Origin: HGM12587 sp964580255
GTDB lineage: Bacteria; Bacillota; Clostridia; Lachnospirales; Lachnospiraceae
Assembly (NCBI GenBank): GCA_964580255.1
Contig: CAZOJX010000061.1
Coordinates: forward strand, 1 to 11,289
Length of the DNA stretch: 11,289 nucleotides
Direction of reading: 5' to 3'
A program made the translations under genes and the position numbers. Shown here in pieces: positions 5,747 through 11,289 of this stretch. How positions within the stretch are numbered: position 1 is the stretch's first letter; every line of letters begins with the position of its first letter. The notes below the pieces were generated by a model. The model did not search any database, was not told the DNA's origin, and saw nothing but the letters and a program-made list of their open reading frames with translations.

Positions 5747-5771
5747 AAATTGATCTGCCGGCCGATATAGT
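5739..5771 (+). promoter_or_regulatory. spoIIE promoter, sigma-A type with 21-base spacer
   Basis: TTGACA (5739-5744) and TATAGT (5766-5771) are separated by 21 bases, 4 more than optimal. The B. subtilis spoIIE promoter has the same 21-bp spacing and needs Spo0A-P. No hexamer at the normal 17-base distance resembles a -10. Transcription would start near 5778, just ahead of AGGAGG (5793-5798). Confidence 0.72.
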
Positions 5772-5805
5772 AGTCCCTACCAAAGGAAGAACAGGAGGGA
5801 AAACG

Positions 5806-7245
5806 ATGATTGGTATGTTTTGGGCAGAAAAATATGCAATGGTAACGGGGCTGACACTGGTGGTAAGAGCCATGTTCCGGCCGAAAGGAACAAAAGAGAT
5901 GTGGGTCTGTGCATTGACGGCAGGTGCTGCACTGATCTCCATGAATCTGGGGGCCGGGCTTTTATATCCCTATTCAAAAGAGCAGTACATTTTTGGAATC
6001 GCAGAGGGGATTTTTGCAGGCAGCAGTATGATCGTGCTGTGGACTTTATTAAGAAAGCTGCTGAGGAAAAAGCCGGCGGCTGCAGAACGGGAAAATTCTC
6101 CCGGAGAGGATCGGATCGCTCATTACACCCAGGCTTTTACGGATCTGGCGAAAACGTTTTTAAGCGTGCCCTCCGGCGGGAAGCTTGCTGTGGTCGGAAT
6201 GGACGATTACGAAAAGGTCCATGCTGCCTGGAACGCCAGAATGGACGAGCACCGGGTGGCAGTGGCAACCCAGCTTACAGAGATTTCAGAGATCATGGAA
6301 GGTGCCATACGGAGAGCTTACGACACAAAGGAAGATACGTCTTTGGAGAGGCAGCTAAAAAAGCTTTTATACAAACGGGGAATCCTGCTGAAAAAGGTTT
6401 ATGTGTATGATAGCGGGGAACAGCGAAAGGAAGTTTATCTGACAATCCGCACGAGAAAAAGACGCTGCATTCCAAATAAAGAGGCAGCGGAATGTCTGTC
6501 TGCAGCCATGGGAATGCCTATGATGCCCTCCCACGAATCCAGGGCTTTTGTAAGAAATGAGTATACCAACACCTGTTTTGTGGAAAAAACGAATTTTGAA
6601 GTGATCTACGGGGTAGAGCGCTGCGTGGGAGATGCACAGCAGATTTCCGGGGACAGTTTTTCCTTTCTCCAAAGAGAGGAAGGACAGTTTCTGGCAAGCC
6701 TTTCCGACGGAATGGGGACGGGCTTAAATGCTTATCAGGAAAGCGAGAAGGTGGTAGATCTTCTGGAACAGTTTCTGGAGGCAGGGTTTTCTAAAGAAAC
6801 GGCGGTAAAAATGATCAATTCCGCATTGGTTCTCCGAGACCAGGGAAAAACCTTTTCTACCATAGATATCAGTTCCATTGATCTGTACAGCGGTGTGTGC
6901 GAATTTCTGAAGATCGGAGCCGCAGCTTCTTTTATCCGTCGGGGAAACTGGGTGGAGTCGATTGCCTCCACCAGTCTTCCGGCAGGGGTCTTTCAGCAGA
7001 CCGATTACGAAAAGACCTGCAGAAAGCTTTATGACGGTGATATGGTTATTATGGTAACGGACGGTGTGCTGGACGTTTTACCGGTGGAACATCAGGAAAA
7101 GCTGATGAAGGATATTATTTTGGAGCATCCGACGAATAATCCGAAGGAATTGGCAGATTATATATTGAGCAGGGTCCGCCAGTATCAGACCGGCCGGTAT
7201 CTGGACGATATGACGGTGCTGGTCATTGGGATCTGGCGGCGTTAA
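5806..7245 (+). CDS. spoIIE: Stage II sporulation protein E (PP2C-type phosphatase), short form
   Basis: SpoIIE dephosphorylates the anti-anti-sigma factor SpoIIAA at the polar septum and so triggers sigma-F in the forespore. The C-terminal PP2C domain is complete, from about residue 265 to 479: SGDS with D283, LSDGMGTG with D301, STIDISSIDLYSG (351-363), VTDGVLD with D419 and DDMTVLV (467-473). The middle, about 100-265, matches the SpoIIE regulatory region (QLTEISEIMEGAIRRAY and the basic RTRKRRC segment). The membrane part has only two clear helices, near 33-54 and 61-84. At 479 aa it is much shorter than the 827-aa B. subtilis protein with ten membrane segments. The gene is not broken at the front: its own promoter and an AGGAGG 7 bases before the ATG lie directly upstream. 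A role in sporulation is inferred from domains, locus and promoter. Confidence 0.92.
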   Translation: MIGMFWAEKYAMVTGLTLVVRAMFRPKGTKEMWVCALTAGAALISMNLGAGLLYPYSKEQYIFGIAEGIFAGSSMIVLWTLLRKLLRKKPAAAERENSPGEDRIAHYTQAFTDLAKTFLSVPSGGKLAVVGMDDYEKVHAAWNARMDEHRVAVATQLTEISEIMEGAIRRAYDTKEDTSLERQLKKLLYKRGILLKKVYVYDSGEQRKEVYLTIRTRKRRCIPNKEAAECLSAAMGMPMMPSHESRAFVRNEYTNTCFVEKTNFEVIYGVERCVGDAQQISGDSFSFLQREEGQFLASLSDGMGTGLNAYQESEKVVDLLEQFLEAGFSKETAVKMINSALVLRDQGKTFSTIDISSIDLYSGVCEFLKIGAAASFIRRGNWVESIASTSLPAGVFQQTDYEKTCRKLYDGDMVIMVTDGVLDVLPVEHQEKLMKDIILEHPTNNPKELADYILSRVRQYQTGRYLDDMTVLVIGIWRR

Positions 7246-7247
7246 GC

Positions 7248-7276
7248 TTGCTTTTTGCGGAAAAGTTCATTATAGT
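7248..7276 (+). promoter_or_regulatory. Weak candidate promoter for tilS-hpt-ftsH
   Basis: TATAGT (7271-7276) is a good -10, but the hexamer 17 bases upstream, TTGCTT (7248-7253), matches TTGACA at only 3 positions. No terminator is visible between spoIIE and tilS, so read-through from spoIIE cannot be excluded. Because tilS is normally essential, a vegetative promoter is expected in this 86-base gap. Confidence 0.35.
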
Positions 7277-7331
7277 TGAAGCATGCGAAGTGTTGATTTG
7301 ACGGAGTTTTGAGTAAAAAAGGAGGAAGGGC

Positions 7332-8699
7332 ATGCTTCAAAGGACGGCAGCATTTATGAAGAAACATCAGATGGCACAGCCCGGAGAAAAGGTTGTGCTG
7401 GGGCTTTCCGGCGGAATGGATTCGGTCTGCCTTTTTTATTTGTTAAAGGATCTGGGGTATGCTCTGGAAGCGGTGCATGTCCATCATGGAATCCGGGGAG
7501 AGGAAGCTGACCGGGACGAGCAGTTTGTAAAGAAACTGTGCGAAACCCATAAAATTCCTTTTCACAGCTTTCATTTTGATGTGCCGGCACTTAGCAAAGA
7601 GCAGCATTTCACTGAGGAAGAAGCCGGGAGAATGGTGAGAAAACAGGCTTTTTCGGAGGTTCTGGAAAAAAGCGGCGCCCGTTGGATCGCTTTGGCGCAT
7701 CATGGCAATGACCGGGCGGAGACTTTTTTGTTTCATTTGATCCGCGGGACGGGAGTTCGGGGACTTGGCAGTATGAAGCCGGTTTTTGGAAATGTGATGC
7801 GCCCGCTGCTGTGGGCTGACCGGGAAACTATTGCCGGGTATGTAAAGGCGATGAAATACGATTATGTGGAGGATCACACCAATCAGTTGGACGAATATAC
7901 GAGAAACCGGATCCGGCATCAGGTGCTTCCGGTGTTGGAGGAGATCAATCCAAAGGCGGTGACGCATATCGGAAGCGCAGCGGAAAAACTTGGCAGGATC
8001 TCCGATTATATGGATCGGGAGGCGAAGAAGCACTGTGATCATTGTGCAAGGCTGGAAGAAGGTCAGGTTTTTCTTGAAAAAACCGCATTTTTGGAGGGGG
8101 ACGAGGTTCTTTTGGTTCCGGTACTGCAGCTTTGCGTCGGACATTTGAGCGGATCTTTGGCAAATGTAACGGAGGAACATTTTCAGGCACTTTTGACACT
8201 TTTTAAGATGCAGACAGGGAAGGAAGTCCACCTGCCTTACGGGATCGTGGCTGTGAGGACTTATGAGGGAATCCGTCTGTTTTTCAGAGAAGAAACAAAG
8301 GGGCAGGAGCCTTTAAAGATTACGGGAGAAGGCTGCTATCGTTTCGGAGAACTGGAGGTTTTGGTCAGTGTCGAGCCATGGGACGAGAGCAAAATCTTTC
8401 CAATAAAAACCTATACGAAATGTTTTGATTATGATAGAATCAATAAGGAGCTTTTCCTGCGGAACAGGGAATCCGGAGACTATCTGGAGATCAATCGGGA
8501 TCATGGAAGAAAGTCTTTGCAGGACTATCTGGTGAATGAAAAGGTGCCGAAGGAGGAACGGGATCAAACGGTTCTTCTTGCGGACGGAAACCACATTCTC
8601 TGGGTGGTAGGAAAGCGCATCAGCGAATACTATAAAGTAACGGAAAAAACGAAAACGGTTTTAAAAGTACAAGTGTGTGGAGGAAACAGGTATGTGTAA
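7332..8699 (+). CDS. tilS: tRNA(Ile)-lysidine synthase
   Basis: Converts C34 of the CAU anticodon of a tRNA-Ile to lysidine using ATP and lysine, so that it reads AUA and is charged with isoleucine. The 455-aa protein has the PP-loop SGGMDS at 26-31, VHVHHGIRGEEADRDE (48-63), AHHGNDRAETFLFHLIRGTG (122-141), and EDHTN with YTRNRIRH (180-196). The C-terminal 75 or so residues (RESGDYLEINRDHGRKSLQDYL onwards) fit the TilS tRNA-binding C-domain. The ATG at 7332 has GGAGG (7321-7325) 6 bases upstream. The last 8 bases overlap hpt. The tilS-hpt-ftsH order is widely conserved in Firmicutes. Confidence 0.96.
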   Translation: MLQRTAAFMKKHQMAQPGEKVVLGLSGGMDSVCLFYLLKDLGYALEAVHVHHGIRGEEADRDEQFVKKLCETHKIPFHSFHFDVPALSKEQHFTEEEAGRMVRKQAFSEVLEKSGARWIALAHHGNDRAETFLFHLIRGTGVRGLGSMKPVFGNVMRPLLWADRETIAGYVKAMKYDYVEDHTNQLDEYTRNRIRHQVLPVLEEINPKAVTHIGSAAEKLGRISDYMDREAKKHCDHCARLEEGQVFLEKTAFLEGDEVLLVPVLQLCVGHLSGSLANVTEEHFQALLTLFKMQTGKEVHLPYGIVAVRTYEGIRLFFREETKGQEPLKITGEGCYRFGELEVLVSVEPWDESKIFPIKTYTKCFDYDRINKELFLRNRESGDYLEINRDHGRKSLQDYLVNEKVPKEERDQTVLLADGNHILWVVGKRISEYYKVTEKTKTVLKVQVCGGNRYV

Positions 8700-9222
8700 T
8701 TACACGATCAAAGAGATGATCTCGGAAGAAAAATTAGTGGCAAGGATTAAGGAACTGGCTGAGGAGATCAACCGGGATTTCGAAGGAGAAGAAGTAACTC
8801 TGGTCTGCATTTTAAAGGGCAGTATTTTCTTTACGACGGAGCTTGCAAAATATATCAAGGTTCCGGCAGTGATCGATTTCATGCAGTGCTCCAGCTATGG
8901 CGCAGATACTAAGTCCAGCGGAATCGTTCGTCTTGCCAAGGATCTTGACGAACCGATCATGGGAAAAAATGTGATCTTAATCGAAGATATCATTGATTCC
9001 GGAAGAACTTTAAGTCATCTGGTAAAACTGCTTGCTCAAAGAGAACCTGCAAGCTTAACCCTCTGCACTCTTTTGGATAAACCGTCCAGACGAGTAGTAG
9101 ACGTTGATGTAAAATATACCGGATTTGAAATTCCAGATGAATTTGTGGTTGGATATGGTCTTGACTATGCACAGAAGCACCGTAATCTGCCGTACATCGG
9201 AGTTGTAGAATTTGATTCATAG
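8692..9222 (+). CDS. hpt: Hypoxanthine(-guanine) phosphoribosyltransferase
   Basis: A cytoplasmic purine-salvage enzyme that makes IMP or GMP from hypoxanthine or guanine and PRPP. The 176-aa product has LKGS at 41-44, the flexible-loop SSYG at 67-70, the PRPP motif ILIEDIIDSGRTL at 95-107 (E98, D99), the purine-contacting K130 in LLDKPSRR, and FEIPDEFVVGYGLDY at 145-159. I chose ATG 8692 because GGAGG (8679-8683) lies 8 bases before it; an upstream in-frame GTG at 8677 would put the ribosome site inside the coding region. It overlaps the end of tilS by 8 bases, so the two are probably translationally coupled. In B. subtilis TilS and HprT have been reported to act together in ftsH expression. 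Confidence 0.96.
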   Translation: MCNYTIKEMISEEKLVARIKELAEEINRDFEGEEVTLVCILKGSIFFTTELAKYIKVPAVIDFMQCSSYGADTKSSGIVRLAKDLDEPIMGKNVILIEDIIDSGRTLSHLVKLLAQREPASLTLCTLLDKPSRRVVDVDVKYTGFEIPDEFVVGYGLDYAQKHRNLPYIGVVEFDS

Positions 9223-9234
9223 GAGGAACCATTA

Positions 9235-11040
9235 TTGAAAAAACAATATCAGGGAATACTGGTATATCTGGTATTTGTCATCGGATTTCTCTGGCTGTTT
9301 GGTCAGTTTGCCGAAAGACAGAAAACAGATACCGCATATTCCTATACCCAGTTTGTGGAAGCAGTAGAAGCGGGAGAGGTCAAAAATGCAGAGATTTCCC
9401 AGAATAAGGAAGTGCCGACCGGAACCGTTGTTTTCACATTAGCGAACGGAGAACAAAAAAACACCAATCTTCCGGACGTAAATAAGGCGGAAGAATATTT
9501 ACTGGAAAACAGTGTGAATGTTACTTTTGATGACGTAGAGGAAGAAAATCTTCTGGTGACCATCGGACTGCCGCTGATCCTTACCTTAGTCGTTGTGATG
9601 GTAATGTTTCTGTTCATGAACCGTCAGGCCGGCGGTGGCGGCGGAAAAATGGCTGATTTCGGAAGGAGCAAGGCACAGATGCTGGCAAAAGGACAGGTAG
9701 ATGTGACTTTTGACAGTGTTGCGGGACTTCAGGAAGAAAAAGAGGATCTGCAGGAAATCGTAGATTTCTTAAAAGAGCCTTCCAAATATATGCAGGTGGG
9801 TGCAAGAATCCCGAAAGGGGTACTTTTAGAAGGCCCTCCTGGAACCGGTAAGACCTTAATGGCAAAGGCAATCGCAGGAGAAGCGGGAGTTCCGTTTTTC
9901 AGCATTTCCGGTTCTGACTTTGTAGAAATGTTTGTCGGTGTCGGTGCTTCCCGTGTCCGGGATCTTTTTGCAGATGCAAAGAAAAATGCACCATGTATCG
10001 TATTTATTGATGAGATTGATGCAGTTGCCAGACGACGGGGAACCGGTATGGGCGGCGGTCATGACGAAAGAGAACAGACCTTAAACCAGTTGCTGGTTGA
10101 GATGGACGGTTTTGGAGAAAATTCCGGAATCATCGTACTGGCTGCCACAAACCGCGTGGATATTCTGGATCCGGCGATTTTAAGACCGGGTCGTTTTGAC
10201 CGGAAGATTGGCGTCGGACGTCCGGATGTTCGCGGGCGTGAGGAAATTTTAAAGGTTCATGCGAAAAATAAACCGTTGGGCGAAGATGTGGACTTAAAAC
10301 AGATCGCACAGACAACCGCAGGATTTACCGGAGCAGATCTGGAAAACCTGTTAAATGAGGCGGCAATCTTTGCAGCCAAAGATTCCAGAAGATATCTTTT
10401 ACAGAAAGATATCAAAAAAGCCTTCGTAAAGGTGGGACTGGGCGCAGAAAAGAAAAGCCGCGTAGTTTCTGAAAAAGAAAAGAAGATCACCGCATACCAC
10501 GAAGCGGGTCATGCGTTGCTATTCCATCTTTTGCCGGACGTAGGACCTGTATACAGTGTTTCCATCATTCCGACAGGAGTAGGTGCAGCCGGCTACACTA
10601 TGCCCCTTCCGGAAAAGGACGAAATGTTCCTGACAAAGGGCAAAATGCTGCAGGAGATCATGGTGGATCTGGGCGGACGTATTGCAGAGGAACTGGTCTT
10701 TGATGATATTACCACCGGTGCATCTCAGGACATCCGTCAGGCAACCGCAGTGGCGAGAAATATGGTGACCAAATACGGAATGTCTGAAACCCTTGGTCTG
10801 GTTAATTATGACAACGATCAGGATGAAGTATTTATCGGCAGAGACCTTGCTCATACAAAGAGTCACAGTGAGCAGATCGCAGGAACCATTGATGCAGAAA
10901 TCAAACGTATCGTAGATGAATGCTACGGAAAAGCAAAAGCGATCATTCTGGAAAATCGCCATACTTTGGAAGCTTGTGCAGAGCTTCTTCTTGAAAAAGA
11001 AAAGATTTCCAGAGAAGAATTTGAGGGGCTTTTTGCATAG
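9235..11040 (+). CDS. ftsH: ATP-dependent zinc metalloprotease FtsH
   Basis: A membrane-anchored AAA+ protease that extracts and degrades membrane and some soluble proteins; in B. subtilis it also affects sporulation. The 601-aa protein has an N-terminal membrane helix (about 8-27), an extracytoplasmic domain, a second helix (about 107-128), and a Gly-rich linker. The AAA domain shows Walker A GPPGTGKT at 200-207, pore loop FVGVGA at 233-238, Walker B IVFIDE at 255-260, and the second region of homology ending in RPGRFDRK (317-324). The protease domain has HEAGH at 422-426 and the third zinc ligand D499 in GASQD. The start is TTG at 9235, placed 8 bases after AGGAGG (9221-9226) that overlaps the hpt stop; no in-frame ATG is nearby. 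The C-terminus is short, without a long disordered tail. Confidence 0.97.
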   Translation: MKKQYQGILVYLVFVIGFLWLFGQFAERQKTDTAYSYTQFVEAVEAGEVKNAEISQNKEVPTGTVVFTLANGEQKNTNLPDVNKAEEYLLENSVNVTFDDVEEENLLVTIGLPLILTLVVVMVMFLFMNRQAGGGGGKMADFGRSKAQMLAKGQVDVTFDSVAGLQEEKEDLQEIVDFLKEPSKYMQVGARIPKGVLLEGPPGTGKTLMAKAIAGEAGVPFFSISGSDFVEMFVGVGASRVRDLFADAKKNAPCIVFIDEIDAVARRRGTGMGGGHDEREQTLNQLLVEMDGFGENSGIIVLAATNRVDILDPAILRPGRFDRKIGVGRPDVRGREEILKVHAKNKPLGEDVDLKQIAQTTAGFTGADLENLLNEAAIFAAKDSRRYLLQKDIKKAFVKVGLGAEKKSRVVSEKEKKITAYHEAGHALLFHLLPDVGPVYSVSIIPTGVGAAGYTMPLPEKDEMFLTKGKMLQEIMVDLGGRIAEELVFDDITTGASQDIRQATAVARNMVTKYGMSETLGLVNYDNDQDEVFIGRDLAHTKSHSEQIAGTIDAEIKRIVDECYGKAKAIILENRHTLEACAELLLEKEKISREEFEGLFA

Positions 11041-11115
11041 AATAAGCATTGTACAAAATTCACAAAAAAATGTTTTGAAATTTGGCAAGTTTGTGCACAC
11101 TTATTTAGGCATGTT

Positions 11116-11124
11116 TGCTACAAT
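11116..11124 (+). promoter_or_regulatory. Extended -10 promoter-like site after ftsH
   Basis: TGCTACAAT is an extended -10 (TGnTATAAT) with one mismatch. No good -35 hexamer lies 16-18 bases upstream, which is common for extended -10 promoters. Transcription would start near 11131. Confidence 0.4.
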
Positions 11125-11130
11125 ACTTAA

Positions 11131-11232
11131 TGTAAAAACCCCCAATACATTATATAGTTTTTGCTATACCCCCCAAAATTATTTAATGAAATACCTTCTC
11201 CGAAAAGACAGCAGTTCGACCGCTGTCTTTTT
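11131..11232 (+). ncRNA. Candidate small C-rich RNA downstream of ftsH
   Basis: The roughly 100 bases between the extended -10 site and the terminator have no open reading frame of note. They contain CCCCCAA (11139-11145) and CCCCCCAAAA (11169-11178), separated by a small hairpin TATAG/CTATA (11153-11157 with 11164-11168, loop TTTTTG), then a pyrimidine stretch ACCTTCTCC (11193-11201). No G-run nearby can pair with the C-runs, so they would be single-stranded and could pair with Shine-Dalgarno-like G-rich RNA. I do not recognise a known RNA family. It may instead be the 3' untranslated region of ftsH, since no other terminator for ftsH is visible. Confidence 0.35.
11203..11232 (+). terminator. 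Rho-independent terminator downstream of ftsH
   Basis: AAAAGACAGC (11203-11212) pairs perfectly with GCTGTCTTTT (11222-11231) around a 9-base loop containing TTCG, and ends in five T (11228-11232). It closes either the ftsH transcript, a separate small RNA, or both. Confidence 0.88.
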
Positions 11233-11261
11233 ACTTTCAGAAAATAGAAAACAACTCTGCG

Positions 11262-11286
11262 AAAATCCGTCAAAACGACTGATTTT
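11262..11286. repeat. Hairpin at the window edge
   Basis: AAAATC (11262-11267) with GATTTT (11281-11286) and GTC (11269-11271) with GAC (11277-11279) pair around an AAAAC loop, with one C/T mismatch. It could be a weak terminator for a gene beyond the right edge on the minus strand or part of the next gene's leader; the window ends too soon to tell. Confidence 0.35.
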
Positions 11287-11289
11287 AAG

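Noticed and set aside
5820..6410. 196-codon forward frame inside spoIIE
   Set aside because: Out-of-frame shadow of spoIIE with Arg- and Gly-rich, non-protein-like composition.
7443..8231. 262-codon open frame on the minus strand opposite tilS
   Set aside because: Lies wholly within tilS, which has all catalytic motifs in the forward frame; no domain is recognisable in the antisense product.
8677..8691. Upstream GTG start for hpt
   Set aside because: It would place the GGAGG ribosome site inside the first codons; ATG at 8692 has ideal spacing and gives the normal family N-terminus.
11049..11098. CACAAA/TTTGTG inverted repeat and the TTGTACAA and GTGCAC palindromes after ftsH
   Set aside because: Short and AT-rich with wide spacing; no better than chance in such DNA and no T-run to make a terminator.
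10519..11100. 193-codon open frame on the minus strand opposite the end of ftsH
   Set aside because: Overlaps the conserved FtsH protease domain; the Cys- and Phe-rich translation has no family features.
1..11289. Mobile elements, CRISPR arrays, tRNA or rRNA genes, riboswitches, phage-defence genes
   Set aside because: None seen. The gene order is conserved core, the gaps are short, and no repeated spacer pattern, transposase, cloverleaf or known aptamer pattern was found by eye.

Overview
The window looks like chromosomal core DNA of a spore-forming, Gram-positive anaerobe, most likely a Lachnospiraceae member (Clostridium cluster XIVa). The support is: a type-3 prolyl-tRNA synthetase ending in Tyr; strong AGGAGG ribosome sites with two TTG starts; a set of endospore genes (cotS-like, yabP, yabQ, spoIIE); and the Firmicutes-conserved order yabP-yabQ-divIC-spoIIE-tilS-hpt-ftsH. 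I cannot fix the genus from sequence alone. All genes are on the + strand and gaps are short; no stretch without a gene exceeds 300 bases.

Layout. Positions 1-1020 hold the 3' part of proS, closed by a strong terminator. Next come cca (tRNA 3'-end maturation), a CotS-family spore coat gene preceded by a perfect 12-bp inverted repeat, and a stand-alone mazG. A strong vegetative promoter then drives hup (HU), to which rqcP (ribosome rescue) is closely coupled. A long hairpin that contains the yabP ribosome-binding site separates hup-rqcP from yabP-yabQ-divIC. divIC has its own good vegetative promoter inside the end of yabQ. A terminator follows divIC. The next gene, spoIIE, has a promoter with two matches to the Spo0A box and the 21-base spacer known from the Bacillus subtilis spoIIE promoter. 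The SpoIIE protein is short (479 aa), with about two membrane segments instead of ten. tilS, hpt and ftsH follow as a tight cluster. The last 249 bases contain no gene; they hold an extended -10 promoter-like site, a C-rich segment and a terminator that together may form a small RNA.

How the genes fit together. Translation and tRNA functions (proS, cca, rqcP, tilS), nucleotide metabolism (mazG, hpt), chromosome packing (hup), division (divIC) and membrane proteolysis (ftsH) are mixed with sporulation genes. The regulatory sites suggest how vegetative and sporulation expression are kept apart: hup, divIC and probably tilS-hpt-ftsH by the housekeeping sigma factor, spoIIE by Spo0A-P, and yabP-yabQ and cotS possibly by mother-cell sigma factors. 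I see no mobile element, CRISPR array, rRNA or tRNA, and no clearly new multi-gene system. The points most worth following are regulatory: the yabP hairpin, the spoIIE promoter, the divIC internal promoter and the possible RNA after ftsH, plus the reduced SpoIIE.
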